From Montanilutibacter psychrotolerans (GTDB lineage Bacteria; Pseudomonadota; Gammaproteobacteria; Xanthomonadales; Xanthomonadaceae), in the NCBI RefSeq assembly GCF_003719825.1, contig NZ_RIBS01000001.1:744001-808000 (forward strand): DNA of 64,000 bases. The letters run 5' to 3'. Shown here piece by piece: positions 1 to 11,360 of this stretch (positions are counted from its first letter, which is position 1; each line of letters starts with the position of its first letter). Made by a program: the position numbers and the translations under genes. The notes under the pieces are model-generated. The model had not been told where the DNA came from. It did no database searches and saw nothing but the letters and a program-made list of their open reading frames with translations.

Positions 1-115
1 GGTCGATCAGGTACTGGTAGCGCTCGGACCAGTCGCCGAAGAACGCGAACTCCTCGCGGATCGCGGCCTGCGCCTCGGCGGCGCTGGGTTCGAGCGGGAA
101 CGGGGTTGGAGTCAC
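1..115 (-). CDS. sufE: SufE-type cysteine desulfuration protein (N-terminal part, cut by window edge)
   Basis: SufE accepts sulfane sulfur from the cysteine desulfurase SufS and passes it to the Fe-S scaffold in the cytoplasm. Only the first ~38 codons are present. The peptide starts at a GTG and contains EEFAFFGDWSERYQYLID, which matches the N-terminal SufE signature (D-W-x-x-[KR]-Y-x-Y-[IL]-I-[DE]). The active-site Cys lies outside the window. A GGAAGG purine stretch sits about 9 nt before the GTG. The start is 18 nt downstream of the cysS stop on the same strand, so the two are probably co-transcribed. The family call rests on a short segment. Confidence 0.75.
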   Translation of the reverse strand, partial: MTPTPFPLEPSAAEAQAAIREEFAFFGDWSERYQYLID

Positions 116-133
116 AGCGGCTTGCCTTCCATC

Positions 134-1507
<1,374 letters not shown>

Positions 1508-1672
1508 GGGGGGCAACGCGGGGATTCACGCCATTCTAGCCGGCGATCCCACCTGCGTGGCCCTCGGGCGTGGCCCACAGCAAGGCTACCGGCGCATGAC
1601 AGCAAGGATTCAGCCCTTGCCGGCCGCCTGCCACTACAATTCGCCTTCACGCAAGACGAGCCCTCCTGCCCG

Positions 1673-2119
1673 ATGAGCCGCCCCTTCCTGTCCGCCGCCG
1701 TACTGTCGCTGGCCTTGTGCGCCGGCGTGGCAGCGGCACAGGAGCGCACGGTCATCCAGGCCGAGAACGTGCGCTACGCCTACGCCGAAGTGCTGCGCGT
1801 GGAGCCCGTCTACCAGACGCTGACCGCCACCCGCATCGAACAGCGATGCGACCAGAGCCCGCGCCCGCAAGCCGACGGGTCGCGGTTGTCGCGCGTCGTG
1901 GGTGCGGTCAAGGACGCGCTGGCGCGCGAGACGCCGGAGCCTGCAGAACGATGCCGCGCGGTGCCGGTCGAGCGTGAGTTCCGCCGCCCGATCGCCTACG
2001 ACGTCGACTATGTCTACAAGGGGTCGCGGTACCGTTCGCGCCTTCCCGAGGACCCCGGCAACCGCCTGCGCATCCGCATCGGCGTGACCCCGATCGTGAG
2101 CCCGGTCGGCGAGCGCTGA
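1673..2119 (+). CDS. Small exported protein related to UmoD/glycine-zipper periplasmic proteins
   Basis: A 148-residue protein with a signal peptide ending near GVAAAQ, so exported and probably periplasmic or envelope-associated. The mature part has a YAYAEVLRVEPVYQTLT strand, a Cys pair, and a YDVDYVYKGSRYRSRLPEDPG segment. This layout recalls the 'YAxVLxVxPxY' module of glycine-zipper 2TM/UmoD-like proteins common in Xanthomonadaceae, but I see no glycine zipper. It is divergent from cysS; a TACAAT hexamer at 1635-1640 could be its -10 box. It ends about 60 nt before the proposed arginine leader. Function unknown. Confidence 0.7.
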   Translation: MSRPFLSAAVLSLALCAGVAAAQERTVIQAENVRYAYAEVLRVEPVYQTLTATRIEQRCDQSPRPQADGSRLSRVVGAVKDALARETPEPAERCRAVPVEREFRRPIAYDVDYVYKGSRYRSRLPEDPGNRLRIRIGVTPIVSPVGER

Positions 2120-2181
2120 TCCGGCCGGCCGCGCCACCGCGCTTGCCCTCGCCATTCGCGCATGCGACCATCCGCCCCGAC

Positions 2182-2286
2182 ATGAACCCCCTGCGCGCCG
2201 ACGCCGACATCCTGACCTCTGCCTACATGGCAGCGGGCATGACCTCGCGCGCGCGCCGACCGTACCCGTCCATTCCGGCTGGGTAA
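2182..2286 (+). CDS. Putative arginine leader peptide of the argF' attenuator
   Basis: A 34-codon ORF running from ATG 2182 to TAA 2284-2286. Its second half reads MTSRARRPYPSIPAG, with three Arg codons (CGC 2248, CGC 2254, CGA 2257) within four codons. A shorter version starting at ATG 2239 has 15 codons. No strong ribosome-binding site is visible for either start. What supports it is geometry: the stop codon sits on the 5' arm of a stem that competes with the downstream terminator, as in classical amino-acid attenuators. Too short to be a normal gene; the coding call is an inference from the leader architecture. Confidence 0.55.
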   Translation: MNPLRADADILTSAYMAAGMTSRARRPYPSIPAG

Positions 2287-2345
2287 CGGCGCACATCGCC
2301 GTTTCATGTCTTCACGACAAACCCAGCCTTCGAGCTGGGTTTTTT
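2277..2345 (+). promoter_or_regulatory. Transcription attenuator upstream of argF' (antiterminator/terminator pair)
   Basis: The segment ACCCAGC at 2321-2327 can pair two ways. It pairs with GCTGGGT at 2334-2340, giving a 7-bp GC-rich hairpin followed by a run of six T (2340-2345), a textbook intrinsic terminator. It can also pair upstream with 2277-2284 (8 bp if C2328 is included), which would prevent the terminator. The upstream arm overlaps the leader stop codon. A separate AACGGCG/CGCCGTT stem lies at 2285-2303 and could act as a pause hairpin. argF' begins 170 nt downstream. Prediction: a ribosome stalled at Arg codons favours the antiterminator, one reaching the stop favours termination. 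Confidence 0.7.
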
Positions 2346-2515
2346 CGTTTCTGGGCCCGCGACTCGATGGCAAACGACAGGCCGGTTTCCCTGCCTGGTT
2401 CCACCGGCAACACCACGTCCCGCCCGTCACACCGCTTTTGCAAGTCTTCCACCGCCCATTCCGCACGCTTCCAGCGGCACGCCCCGATGCTCCATTCCCC
2501 TCACCGGATCGCGCA

Positions 2516-3532
2516 ATGACCACCACCCTCAAGCATTTCCTCAACACCCAGGACTGGTCGCGCGCCGACCTCGACGCCTTGCTGGAACAGGCTGCGCAGT
2601 TCAAGCGCAGCAAGCTTGGCGACCAGCTGCGCGGCAAATCGATCGCGCTGGTGTTCTTCAATCCGTCGATGCGCACGCGCACCAGCTTCGAACTTGGCGC
2701 GTTCCAGCTTGGCGGCCATGCCGTGGTGCTGCAGCCGGGCAAGGACGCGTGGCCGATCGAGTTCAATCTGGGCACGGTGATGGACGGCGAGACCGAGGAG
2801 CACATCGCCGAAGTGGCCCAGGTGCTGGGTCGCTACGTGGACCTGATCGGCGTGCGCGCGTTCCCGAAGTTCGTCGATTGGGCCTACGACCGCGAGGACA
2901 TCGTCCTCAAGAGCTTTGCCAGGTACTCCCCCGTGCCGGTGATCAACATGGAGACGATCACCCATCCGTGTCAGGAACTCGCGCATGCCCTGGCGCTGCA
3001 GGAGCATTTCGGCACCAGCGACCTGCGCGGCAAGAAGTTCGTGCTGACCTGGACCTACCACCCCAAGCCGCTCAACACCGCCGTCGCCAACTCCGCGCTG
3101 ACCATCGCCACGCGGCTGGGCATGGACGTGACGCTGCTGTGCCCGACCCCCGAGTACGTGCTGGATGAGCGCTACATGGGCTGGGCCGCGCAGAACGTGG
3201 TCGAGAGTGGCGGTTCGCTCGCCGTCAGCCACGACATCCAGGCGGCCTATGCCGGCGCCGACGTCGTCTACGCCAAGAGCTGGGGCGCGCTGCCGTACTT
3301 CGGCAACTGGGCGCCGGAAAAGCCCATCCGCGACCAGCACCAGCACTTCATGGTCGACGAGGCAAAGATGGCGTTGACCAACAACGGTGTCTTCAGCCAC
3401 TGCCTGCCGCTGCGGCGCAACGTCAAGGCCACCGATGCGGTGATGGATTCGCCGCAATGCATCGCCATCAACGAAGCCGAGAATCGCCTGCACGTGCAGA
3501 AGGCGATCATGGCCGCGCTCGTGCGCCAGTAA
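2516..3532 (+). CDS. argF': N-acetylornithine carbamoyltransferase (AOTCase)
   Basis: Transfers the carbamoyl group from carbamoyl phosphate to N-acetyl-L-ornithine, giving N-acetylcitrulline; 338 residues, cytoplasmic. It carries the carbamoyl-phosphate loop SMRTRTSFE, HPCQELAHALALQEHFG, and HCLPLRRNVKATD, which in this family replaces the ornithine-loop motif of OTCase. Glu94 in GETEEH aligns, by my recollection of the Xanthomonas campestris enzyme, with Glu92, which selects acetylated rather than succinylated ornithine. It is the first gene of the arg operon, with argG 39 nt downstream. Presumed regulation is by the attenuator in the 396-nt leader region. Only a weak Shine-Dalgarno is seen before the ATG. 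Confidence 0.95.
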   Translation: MTTTLKHFLNTQDWSRADLDALLEQAAQFKRSKLGDQLRGKSIALVFFNPSMRTRTSFELGAFQLGGHAVVLQPGKDAWPIEFNLGTVMDGETEEHIAEVAQVLGRYVDLIGVRAFPKFVDWAYDREDIVLKSFARYSPVPVINMETITHPCQELAHALALQEHFGTSDLRGKKFVLTWTYHPKPLNTAVANSALTIATRLGMDVTLLCPTPEYVLDERYMGWAAQNVVESGGSLAVSHDIQAAYAGADVVYAKSWGALPYFGNWAPEKPIRDQHQHFMVDEAKMALTNNGVFSHCLPLRRNVKATDAVMDSPQCIAINEAENRLHVQKAIMAALVRQ

Positions 3533-3571
3533 CCCACTTCCTCTCTCCGTTTGCAGACCAAGACCAAGACC

Positions 3572-4765
3572 ATGAGCAAAGACATCGTCCTCGCCTTCTC
3601 CGGCGGCCTCGACACCAGCTTCTGCGTGCCCTACCTGCAGGAGCGCGGCTGGAACGTGCACACCGTGTTCGCCGATACCGGCGGCGTCGACGACGAGGAG
3701 CGCGCCTTCATCGAACAGCGCGCGGCCGAACTCGGCGTGGCCTCGCACGTCACCGTCGATGGCGGTCCGGCGATCTGGTCGGGCTTCGTCAAGCCGTTCG
3801 TGTGGGCCGGCGAGGGCTACCAGGGCCAGTACCCGCTGCTGGTGTCGGATCGCTACCTGATCGTCGAGGCCGCGCTCCAGCGCTGCGCCGAACTGGGCAC
3901 CCGGGTCATCGCGCACGGCTGCACGGGCATGGGCAACGATCAGGTGCGCTTCGACCTGGCGGTGAAGGCGCTGGGCGACTACGAGATCGTGGCGCCGATC
4001 CGCGAGATCCAGAAGGAAAACACAGAGGTCCGCGCCTACGAACAGAAATACCTCGAACATCGTGGCTTCGGCGTGCGCGCCAAGCAGCAGGCCTACACCA
4101 TCAACGAGAACCTGCTCGGCCTGACCATGTCCGGTGGCGAGATCGACCGCTGGCAGGCGCCGGGCGAGGGTGCGGCGGGCTGGTGCAAGCCGCGCGGCGA
4201 ATGGCCGTCGGCGCCGCTGCGCGTGCGCATCGGCTTCGAGAAGGGTGAGGCCGTCACGCTGGACGGCGAACGGATCGACGGCCACACGATGCTGGCCAAA
4301 CTCAATGGGCTGTTCGCGCAATACGGCGTCGGTCGCGGCCTGTACACCGGCGACACCACGATCGGTCTCAAGGGGCGGATCATCTTCGAGGCTCCGGGCC
4401 TGACGGCGTTGCTCGTGGCGCATCGTGCGCTTGAGGAAGCGGTGTTGAGCAAGCAGCAGAACCGCTTCAAGCCCGACATCGCGCGCAAGTGGGTGGAGCT
4501 GGTGTACGAAGGCTTCTTCCACGACCCGCTGAAGGCCGACCTGGAAGCGTTCCTGGCGTCGAGCCAGGCCACCGTCAACGGCGAAGTGGTGCTGGAAACC
4601 CAGGGCGGCAGCGTCGGCGCGGTGGCGATCGACTCGCCGCACATCCTCAACGCCAAGGGCGCGACCTACGCGCAGGCGGCCGATTGGGGCGTGGCGGAAG
4701 CCGAGGGCTTCATCAAGCTGTTCGGCATGAGCAGCACGCTGTGGGCGGAGATCAACCGCAAGTAG
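3572..4765 (+). CDS. argG: Argininosuccinate synthase
   Basis: Condenses citrulline and aspartate at the cost of ATP to give argininosuccinate, the penultimate arginine step. The 397-residue protein starts with the ATP pyrophosphatase loop [11 protein letters not shown] and continues with [27 protein letters not shown] and the YTINENLLG segment, in family order. The start at ATG 3572 gives [12 protein letters not shown] directly at the P-loop; an in-frame TTG at 3551 would add seven poorly conserved residues. Second gene of the operon. The gap to argE (137 nt) holds a REP-like palindrome. Confidence 0.96.
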   Translation: MSKDIVLAFSGGLDTSFCVPYLQERGWNVHTVFADTGGVDDEERAFIEQRAAELGVASHVTVDGGPAIWSGFVKPFVWAGEGYQGQYPLLVSDRYLIVEAALQRCAELGTRVIAHGCTGMGNDQVRFDLAVKALGDYEIVAPIREIQKENTEVRAYEQKYLEHRGFGVRAKQQAYTINENLLGLTMSGGEIDRWQAPGEGAAGWCKPRGEWPSAPLRVRIGFEKGEAVTLDGERIDGHTMLAKLNGLFAQYGVGRGLYTGDTTIGLKGRIIFEAPGLTALLVAHRALEEAVLSKQQNRFKPDIARKWVELVYEGFFHDPLKADLEAFLASSQATVNGEVVLETQGGSVGAVAIDSPHILNAKGATYAQAADWGVAEAEGFIKLFGMSSTLWAEINRK

Positions 4766-4862
4766 TCGAGCCCGGTCGTGCGAGCGGCCGGGGCGCGTGC
4801 TTGCTGCGCGATCCGTCCGCCCCACACCGCAGTCACCCACACCATGGCAAGCCGCTGGCCGA

Positions 4863-4886
4863 CATCGCGGCTGGGGCCGCTCCCAC
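4863..4886. repeat. REP-like palindromic element
   Basis: A 24-bp GC-rich imperfect palindrome in the argG-argE gap. On the minus strand it begins GTGGGAGCGGCC and can fold as a GCGGC/GCCGC stem. It resembles the dispersed 'GTAGGAGCGGC...GCCGCGATG' repeats that I recall from Lysobacter and related genomes. It ends just before the argE start and could shield or modulate the operon mRNA at this junction. Confidence 0.55.
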
Positions 4887-4902
4887 GGAAATGGAACAGA
4901 AC

Positions 4903-6012
4903 ATGCTTTCCGACGTCACGCTTTCCGACGTACTTCGCCATCTCGAAGCGCTGGTGTCGTTCGACACACGCAACCCGCCGCGTGCCATCGGTACCGGCGG
5001 CATCTTCGACTACCTGCGCGCGCAGCTGCCGGACTTCCGCGTCGAGGTCACCGATTTCGGTGACGGCGCGGTGTCCCTGCTGGCCGTGCGCGGCAATCCG
5101 ACGCGCCTGTTCAACGTGCACATGGACACCGTGCCGTCCTCGCCGGCGTGGACGGCCGACCCGCACACCCTGCGCGTCACCGCCGATCGCGCCATCGGCC
5201 TGGGCTCCTGCGACATCAAGGGGGCCGCGGCCGGTCTGTTGGCGGCGGCGTCGGCGACGCAGGGCGATGCCGCGTTCCTTTTCAGCAGCGACGAAGAGGC
5301 CAACGACGCGCGCTGCATCGCGGGCTTCCTGGCCAGCAGCCACGGTTTCAAGGACGTGATCGTGGCCGAGCCGACGAAGTGCGAGGCGGTGCTGGCGCAT
5401 CGCGGCATCAGCTCGGTGCTGATGAAGTTCCGTGGCAGTGCCGGGCACGCATCCGGTGCCAACGCGATGCACGCCAGCGCCCTGCACCACGTGATGCGCT
5501 GGGGCGACGCCGCGCTGGATTTCGTGGAGTCGCAGTCGCACCAGCGCTTTGGTGGACTCACCGGCCTGCGCTTCAACATCGGACGGGTCGAGGGCGGCAT
5601 CAAGGCCAACATGATTGCGCCGACAGCCGAAGTGCGCTTTGGTTTCCGGCCACTGCCGTCGATGTCGATCGACGCTTTGCACGAGCGCCTGGGCACGCTC
5701 TGCGCGCCCGGAGCGATCGAGCGGTACGAAGAAACCTTCCGCGGCGACGCGCTGCCGTCCGGGGACGTGGCCACGGCCGAGGACCGCCGCCTCGAAGCGC
5801 GCGACCTGGCCGATGCGCTCGGCCTGCCCATCGGCAACGCGGTCGACTTCTGGACCGAGGCGGCCTTGTTCTCGGCCGGTGGCCTCAACGCGATCGTCTA
5901 TGGCCCGGGCGACATCGCCCAGGCCCACACCGCCGACGAATGGGTGGCGCTCGACCAACTCCAGCGCTATGCCAGCAACGTGACCCGCATCCTGGGCGAA
6001 GCCAAGCAATGA
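4903..6012 (+). CDS. argE: N-acetylcitrulline/N-acetylornithine deacetylase, M20 family
   Basis: Zinc-dependent amidohydrolase, 369 residues. Given the upstream AOTCase, its likely substrate is N-acetyl-L-citrulline, which it deacetylates to citrulline for ArgG, as described for X. campestris. M20 motifs are visible: HMDTVPSSP (metal ligand His/Asp), [11 protein letters not shown] (bridging Asp), SSDEEAND (catalytic Glu pair), [14 protein letters not shown], and a C-terminal [11 protein letters not shown]. The start ATG 4903 has GGAA about 8 nt upstream and gives a family-like N-terminus ending [18 protein letters not shown] 4891 is an alternative. The stop overlaps the next start (ATGA at 6009). 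Confidence 0.92.
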   Translation: MLSDVTLSDVLRHLEALVSFDTRNPPRAIGTGGIFDYLRAQLPDFRVEVTDFGDGAVSLLAVRGNPTRLFNVHMDTVPSSPAWTADPHTLRVTADRAIGLGSCDIKGAAAGLLAAASATQGDAAFLFSSDEEANDARCIAGFLASSHGFKDVIVAEPTKCEAVLAHRGISSVLMKFRGSAGHASGANAMHASALHHVMRWGDAALDFVESQSHQRFGGLTGLRFNIGRVEGGIKANMIAPTAEVRFGFRPLPSMSIDALHERLGTLCAPGAIERYEETFRGDALPSGDVATAEDRRLEARDLADALGLPIGNAVDFWTEAALFSAGGLNAIVYGPGDIAQAHTADEWVALDQLQRYASNVTRILGEAKQ

Positions 6013-7340
6013 CCAACGTGCACGACCTCCAGACCCGCCAGACCATCGTGCGCCTGCTCTCCAGCATGGGCAGCGCGAAAGAGATCTCGCAGTACCTCAA
6101 ACGCTTCTCGCAACTGGACGCGGCGCGATTCGCCGTGGTCAAGGTGGGCGGCGCGGTGCTGCGCGACGACCTCGAGGCGCTGACTTCGTCGCTGGCCTTC
6201 CTGCAGGACGTCGGCCTGACTCCGATCGTGATCCACGGCGCGGGTCCGCAGCTCGACGAGGAACTCGCCGCGGCCGGCATCGAGAAGCAGACCGTCAACG
6301 GCCTGCGCGTGACCTCGCCCGAAGCATTGGCGATCGTTCGTCGCGTGTTCCAGGCGCAGAACCTCAAGCTGGTCGAGGCCCTGCAGGCCAGCGACGCGCG
6401 CGCGACCTCGATCGTGTCCGGCGTGTTCGAGGCCGACTACCTCGACCGCGAGGTCTACGGCCTGGTCGGCCAGGTGCGGCGCGTCGACCTCGCGCCGATC
6501 CAGGCCAGCCTGCACGCCGGCTCCATCCCCGTCATCGCCAGCCTTGGCGAAACCGCCGGCGGGCAGATCGTCAACATCAACGCCGACTTCGCCGCCAACG
6601 AACTGGTGCAGGTGCTGCAGCCGTACAAGATCGTGTTCCTCACCGGCACCGGTGGGTTGCTCGACGCCGACGGGAAGGTCATCGATTCGATCAACCTGTC
6701 GACCGAGTACGAGCACCTGGTCGCGCAGCCGTGGATCAACGGCGGCATGCGCGTGAAGATCGAACAGATCAAGGACCTGCTCGACACCTTGCCGCTGTCG
6801 TCGTCGGTGTCGATCACGCGTCCGGCCGAGCTGGCCAAGGAACTGTTCACCCACAAGGGCTCGGGCACGCTGGTGCGGCGCGGCGAGCTGGTGCGCGAGG
6901 CGACGTCGTGGGATCAGCTGGACCTGGTGCGGCTGCGTTCGCTGATCGAGTCGGCATTCGGTCGGCCGTTGTACGCCGATTACTTCGACACCACCCCACT
7001 CAAACACGCCTACGTCAGCGAGAACTATCGCGCTGCAGTGATCCTGACCGACGAGGGCGGGCACACCTACCTCGACAAGTTTGCCGTGCTCGACGATGCG
7101 CAAGGCGAAGGCCTGGGGCGTGCGGTCTGGCAGATGATGCGCGAGCAGAACCCGAGCCTGTTCTGGCGCTCGCGGCGAGGCAATCCGGTCAACGCGTTCT
7201 ACTACGCCGAATCCGACGGCTGCATCAAGCAGGAGAAGTGGAAAGTGTTCTGGTATGGGCTGCAAGGCTTCGAGGAGATCGGCCATTGCGTGGAGCATTG
7301 CCGCACGCGCCCCGCGTCGCTGAAGGAGCAGCAGGCATGA
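6009..7340 (+). CDS. argB: Bifunctional N-acetylglutamate synthase/kinase (NAGS-K)
   Basis: Catalyses the first two arginine steps: acetylation of glutamate, then phosphorylation of N-acetylglutamate. The 443-residue protein has an N-terminal amino-acid-kinase domain (about 1-290: [49 protein letters not shown]) and a C-terminal NAT/GNAT domain (about 300-440) with [11 protein letters not shown] as acetyl-CoA loop and [16 protein letters not shown]. This fused form, rather than separate ArgA and ArgB, is characteristic of Xanthomonadales and resembles mitochondrial NAGS. Feedback control by arginine is known for relatives. It is translationally coupled at both ends (ATGA overlaps with argE and the GNAT gene). 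Confidence 0.95.
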   Translation: MTNVHDLQTRQTIVRLLSSMGSAKEISQYLKRFSQLDAARFAVVKVGGAVLRDDLEALTSSLAFLQDVGLTPIVIHGAGPQLDEELAAAGIEKQTVNGLRVTSPEALAIVRRVFQAQNLKLVEALQASDARATSIVSGVFEADYLDREVYGLVGQVRRVDLAPIQASLHAGSIPVIASLGETAGGQIVNINADFAANELVQVLQPYKIVFLTGTGGLLDADGKVIDSINLSTEYEHLVAQPWINGGMRVKIEQIKDLLDTLPLSSSVSITRPAELAKELFTHKGSGTLVRRGELVREATSWDQLDLVRLRSLIESAFGRPLYADYFDTTPLKHAYVSENYRAAVILTDEGGHTYLDKFAVLDDAQGEGLGRAVWQMMREQNPSLFWRSRRGNPVNAFYYAESDGCIKQEKWKVFWYGLQGFEEIGHCVEHCRTRPASLKEQQA

Positions 7341-7945
7341 GCGGCACCGGTGCCTGGTCCGCCGCACCACGCCTCCAGGGCAAGCATGTGCTTTTGGAGC
7401 CTCTGCAGACGGCGCACGCACAAGCGCTGCGCGAGGCGGTCACCGACGGGGAACTGTGGAACCTCTGGTACACCAGCGTGCCAAGGCCGGAGGCCGTCGA
7501 CGCCTACGTCGATGAAGCCCTGGCGATGCAGTCGGCCGGCAAGGCGCTCGCCTTCGCCGTGCGTGATGTCCACGGCGTGGTGGTCGGCACCACGCGTTAC
7601 TACGATCTCGACGCGGCCACGCCGCGGCTGCAGATCGGCTACACGTGGTACGCGCGCAACGCGCAACGCACCGGGCTGAACACCGAGGCCAAGCAACTGC
7701 TGCTCGCACATGCGTTCGAGACCCTGGGCTGCATCGCCGTCGGCTTCCAGACCAGCTGGTTCAATCACGCCTCGCGCGCGGCCATCGCCAGGCTGGGCGC
7801 GAAGCAGGACGGAGTGATCCGCAATCACCTTCGCCATTCCGACGGCAGCATCCGCGACACGGTGACGTTCTCGATCATCGATTCGGAATGGCCAGCGGTG
7901 AAGCGCCACCTGCAGGCGCGCCTGGAGGAGTACGCCCATGGCTGA
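7337..7945 (+). CDS. GNAT acetyltransferase (RimJ/RimL type) inside the arg operon
   Basis: A 202-residue Gcn5-related N-acetyltransferase. Strand-turn-strand features include [18 protein letters not shown] at the N-terminus, [20 protein letters not shown] as the acetyl-CoA binding region, and [21 protein letters not shown], typical of the RimJ/RimL-like branch. It starts at an ATGA overlap with the NAGS-K stop and ends 8 nt inside argC, so it is fully embedded in the operon. The substrate is unknown; position suggests an arginine-pathway metabolite or protein target, but nothing in the sequence proves that. Confidence 0.85.
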   Translation: MSGTGAWSAAPRLQGKHVLLEPLQTAHAQALREAVTDGELWNLWYTSVPRPEAVDAYVDEALAMQSAGKALAFAVRDVHGVVVGTTRYYDLDAATPRLQIGYTWYARNAQRTGLNTEAKQLLLAHAFETLGCIAVGFQTSWFNHASRAAIARLGAKQDGVIRNHLRHSDGSIRDTVTFSIIDSEWPAVKRHLQARLEEYAHG

Positions 7946-8915
7946 GCACGACAGGCCGATCCGGATCGGGCTGGTTGGCGCGCGCGGCTACGTCGGCGGC
8001 GAGCTGATCCGCCTGCTGGCCGCTCACCCGCGGTTCGAGCTGGGCTTCGTGTCCTCGCGCGAGCGCGATGGGCAGCGACTGGCCGATCACGAAGCGGGCT
8101 ATTGGGGCGATCTTCGCTACGTGGCCCACGGGCCGGCCGAGGCGGCCGGGCAGGGCATGGATGCGCTGGTGCTGGCGTTGCCCAACCAGAAGGCGGCACC
8201 GTTCGTGGCGGCGGTGGATGACATCGCGCCCGGCACGTTGGTCGTGGATCTTTCGGCTGACTACCGCTTCGACGACAACTGGTTCTACGGCCTGCCGGAG
8301 CTGACGCGCAGCCGCTACGCCGGGCAGCGTCGCATCAGCAACCCGGGTTGCTACGCCACGGCGATGCAGCTGGCGATCGCGCCGATGCTCGACGCACTCG
8401 AAGGCCCGGTGCAGTGCTTTGGCGTGTCCGGATGGTCGGGCGCCGGCACCACGCCGTCGGACAAGAACGACCCCGACAAACTGCGCGACAACCTCATGCC
8501 ATACGCGTTGGCTGGCCACGTGCACGAGCGCGAAGTCGCCCGACAGTTGCGTCATCCGATCGAATTCATGCCGCACGTCGCGCCGCATTTCCGGGGCATC
8601 ACGCTCACCGCCAACCTGCATCTGGCGCAGGCCATGGCGCGCGACGACGTGCTGACTCGTTATCGAATGCGCTACGCCGGCGAGCCTTTGCTGCAGGTGA
8701 TCGACGACGCGCCGTGGGTCAGCCGCATCGCCAACGCCCACCACGTCGAACTGGGTGGATTCACCCTGGCCGACGACGGTCGCCGGCTGGTCGTCGTGGC
8801 CACCGTGGACAACTTGCTCAAGGGCGCTGCGACGCAGGCGTTGCAGAACCTCAACCTGGCCTTCGGGCTCGACGAAATGGCGGGCATCCCCGCCGCGGAG
8901 CATCGCAATGGCTGA
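7938..8915 (+). CDS. argC: N-acetyl-gamma-glutamyl-phosphate reductase
   Basis: NADPH-dependent reduction of N-acetylglutamyl phosphate to the semialdehyde, third step of arginine synthesis. 325 residues. The dinucleotide-binding loop [17 protein letters not shown] is at residues 11-27 and the catalytic Cys138 sits in [14 protein letters not shown]. The SADYRF and [13 protein letters not shown] segments are also family features. The start overlaps the GNAT gene by 8 nt and the end overlaps argH by 8 nt, so translation is coupled. Confidence 0.95.
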   Translation: MAEHDRPIRIGLVGARGYVGGELIRLLAAHPRFELGFVSSRERDGQRLADHEAGYWGDLRYVAHGPAEAAGQGMDALVLALPNQKAAPFVAAVDDIAPGTLVVDLSADYRFDDNWFYGLPELTRSRYAGQRRISNPGCYATAMQLAIAPMLDALEGPVQCFGVSGWSGAGTTPSDKNDPDKLRDNLMPYALAGHVHEREVARQLRHPIEFMPHVAPHFRGITLTANLHLAQAMARDDVLTRYRMRYAGEPLLQVIDDAPWVSRIANAHHVELGGFTLADDGRRLVVVATVDNLLKGAATQALQNLNLAFGLDEMAGIPAAEHRNG

Positions 8916-10200
8916 GCTGCTTTGGCAGAAACCCGGCGTCAAGGTCGACGACCGCATCCAGCAGTTCTGCGCTGGCGACGACGTGATCCTCGATCGCGAG
9001 TTCTTCCTGTTCGACATCGACGCCAGTCGCGCGCATGCCCAGGGCCTGCAGCAGATCGGCATCCTCGACGCGGACGAGCTGTCGGGCCTGGAGCACGAAC
9101 TGGGCGTTCTGGCGCAAGACTTCCGCAGCGGCGCGTTCGTGCTGGATGGGCGCTACGAAGACGGTCATTCGGCGATCGAGGCACGCCTGATCGAACGACT
9201 CGGCGACGCCGGCCGCAAGATCCACACCGGCCGCAGCCGCAACGACCAGGTGCTGGTTGCGACGCGGCTGTGGCTGCGCGACCGGCTGGCTACGCTTGCC
9301 GCGTTGTGCCGTGAGACCGCGCAGGTCGCGCTCGCGCGGGCGCAGGCCGAGGCATCGCTGCCGCTGCCGGGCTACACCCACCTGCAGCGCGCCGTGGTGT
9401 CGTCGGCAGGCATGTGGTGGGCCGCGTGGGCCGAGGGCTTCATCGACAACGCCGTGCGTGCGCGGCAGACGCTGGCGTGGGTGGACGCGAATCCGCTCGG
9501 CAGCGCCGCCGGATACGGCGTCAACCTGCCGCTGGCGCGCGAGCACACCACCGCCGCGCTTGGGTTCGGTCGCATGCAGGTGTCGGCGGCGTATGCGCAG
9601 CTGTCGCGCGGCAAGTTCGAGATGGCGGCGATCGAGGCGCTGGCTTCGGCGTTGCTGGACCTGCGCCGGCTGGCGTGGGACCTGAGCCTGTTCACCACGG
9701 CCGAGTTCGGCTTCGTCGCACTGCCGGCGCAGTACACCACCGGCAGCTCGATCATGCCCAACAAGCGCAATCCCGACGTGATCGAGCTGATGCGCGCCAG
9801 CTACTCGGCCGCGGCCGCCGCGCGCACCGAGATCGAACAGCTGCTGTCGCTTCCCTCGGGCTACCACCGCGATCTGCAGTTCTCCAAGGGCGCGATCTTC
9901 CACGCCTTCGGCCGGGGCCTGGGCGCGCTGGAACTGCTGCCCGACCTGTTGCGCAACCTGGAGTGGAAGCCCGACGCGATGCGTGCCGCGCTCGATCCGT
10001 CGATGTACGCCACGGACCTCGCGGTTGACCTGGCCCGCGACGGCCTGCCGTTCCGCGAGGCCTATCGACTGGCCGCCGATCCGGCGCGCTGGTCGCAGGG
10101 CGATCCCGCGGCGAGCCTTGCCGCGCGCGTGTCGCCCGGTGCCGCGGCGGACCTGCGCCTGGACGCATTGCGGCAGCGCCTGGTCGAACTGGAGGCATGA
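8908..10200 (+). CDS. argH: Argininosuccinate lyase
   Basis: Cleaves argininosuccinate into arginine and fumarate, last step of the pathway. 430 residues of the fumarase/aspartase superfamily. It shows [17 protein letters not shown], the TYTHLQRA-type segment [12 protein letters not shown], and the superfamily signature [18 protein letters not shown] with the catalytic Ser. The ATG lies 8 nt inside argC, and its own stop overlaps proB by 4 nt. No acetyltransferase (ArgA) fusion is present at the C-terminus, consistent with the separate NAGS-K. Confidence 0.95.
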   Translation: MAELLWQKPGVKVDDRIQQFCAGDDVILDREFFLFDIDASRAHAQGLQQIGILDADELSGLEHELGVLAQDFRSGAFVLDGRYEDGHSAIEARLIERLGDAGRKIHTGRSRNDQVLVATRLWLRDRLATLAALCRETAQVALARAQAEASLPLPGYTHLQRAVVSSAGMWWAAWAEGFIDNAVRARQTLAWVDANPLGSAAGYGVNLPLAREHTTAALGFGRMQVSAAYAQLSRGKFEMAAIEALASALLDLRRLAWDLSLFTTAEFGFVALPAQYTTGSSIMPNKRNPDVIELMRASYSAAAAARTEIEQLLSLPSGYHRDLQFSKGAIFHAFGRGLGALELLPDLLRNLEWKPDAMRAALDPSMYATDLAVDLARDGLPFREAYRLAADPARWSQGDPAASLAARVSPGAAADLRLDALRQRLVELEA

Positions 10201-11360
10201 CCGTGCACGGCAATGGATTGCATGCATTCGGCGAACAACCGTTGCCGCCGTGGCGGCGGGCCGTGCTCAAGGTGGGCAGCAGCCTGCTGGCTGCCGACGA
10301 TGGCGGGCTGACGGATCGTTTCGCGGCCGACCTGGCGCGCTTCGTTGCCGATTGCCGCGCGCAGGGACGGGAAGTGGTGATCGTCTCGTCGGGCGCGGTG
10401 GCCGCCGGTCGCGGCCTGCTGCACACCGATGCCGCGGGCCTGACCCAACGCCAGGCGCTGGCCGCGCTCGGGCAGGCGCCGATGATCGCGCTGTGGCAGC
10501 GGTTGTCCGACGTGCCGGTAGCGCAGGTGCTGCTCAGCCACGACGACGTGCGCAATCGCCGCCGCTATCTCAACGCGCGCGCCACCTTGCGCGAGCTGCT
10601 GCGCCTGGGTGCGCTGCCGGTGGTGAACGAAAACGACACCGTCGCCGTGGACGAGCTCAAGCTCGGCGACAACGACAACCTAGCCGCAGTGGTAGCCGCG
10701 CTGGTGGATGCGGAGGTGCTGTTGATCGCCACCGACATCGCCGGGCTGTACAGCGGCCATCCGCTGCGCGATCCGCACGCACGACCGGTACCGCGGGTCG
10801 ACGCGATCACCGCCGAAACCCACCGCATGGCCGCTGGCGACGCCGGCGCCATCGGTACCGGCGGCATGCGCACCAAACTGGAGGCTGCCAGCAAGGCGGC
10901 TGCCGCCGGCATCGGCACGGCGCTGTTCTGTGGTCGCGACGCGGACACGGTGGCGGCGCTGTCGCGCGGCACCCTGCATGGTACCTGGATCGCCGCGCAC
11001 GGGGATCGACTGCTCGCCCGCAAGCTGTGGATGCGCCATGCGCCTGCCGGCTTGCACGGCGTCGAGGTGGACGCAGGCGCGGCGCAGGCGCTGGGCGTGC
11101 GCGGCGCATCGTTGCTGCCCGGTGGCGTGGTCGAGGTGAAGGGCGAGTTCGGCCGCGGCGACCTGGTCGAAGTGCGCCTGGCCGGTGACGCCACGGCGCG
11201 TGTGCTGGCGCGCGGCCTGGTGCAGTACAACGCGACCGACCTGCGCCGCATCGTCGGTCGCCACAGTCGCGACATCGAATCGATCCTCGGCTATCGCTAT
11301 GCCGAATCCGTGATCCACCGCGACGACCTCGTCGTGCTGCCGCAAGAGGATGCCGCATGA
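10197..11360 (+). CDS. proB: Glutamate 5-kinase
   Basis: First step of proline synthesis: phosphorylates glutamate to gamma-glutamyl phosphate. 387 residues, with an amino-acid-kinase domain ([12 protein letters not shown] near residue 22, [42 protein letters not shown]) and a C-terminal PUA domain (from about residue 290, with [17 protein letters not shown]). An N-terminal extension of about 20 residues precedes the usual start region. It begins at an ATGA overlap with argH, so proline synthesis is coupled to arginine synthesis in the same transcript. Confidence 0.95.
   Translation: MTVHGNGLHAFGEQPLPPWRRAVLKVGSSLLAADDGGLTDRFAADLARFVADCRAQGREVVIVSSGAVAAGRGLLHTDAAGLTQRQALAALGQAPMIALWQRLSDVPVAQVLLSHDDVRNRRRYLNARATLRELLRLGALPVVNENDTVAVDELKLGDNDNLAAVVAALVDAEVLLIATDIAGLYSGHPLRDPHARPVPRVDAITAETHRMAAGDAGAIGTGGMRTKLEAASKAAAAGIGTALFCGRDADTVAALSRGTLHGTWIAAHGDRLLARKLWMRHAPAGLHGVEVDAGAAQALGVRGASLLPGGVVEVKGEFGRGDLVEVRLAGDATARVLARGLVQYNATDLRRIVGRHSRDIESILGYRYAESVIHRDDLVVLPQEDAA

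Noticed and set aside
2501-4840. A 779-codon minus-strand frame opposite argF' and argG
   Set aside because: No family features, typical mirror frame of high-GC coding DNA; both plus-strand genes are certain.
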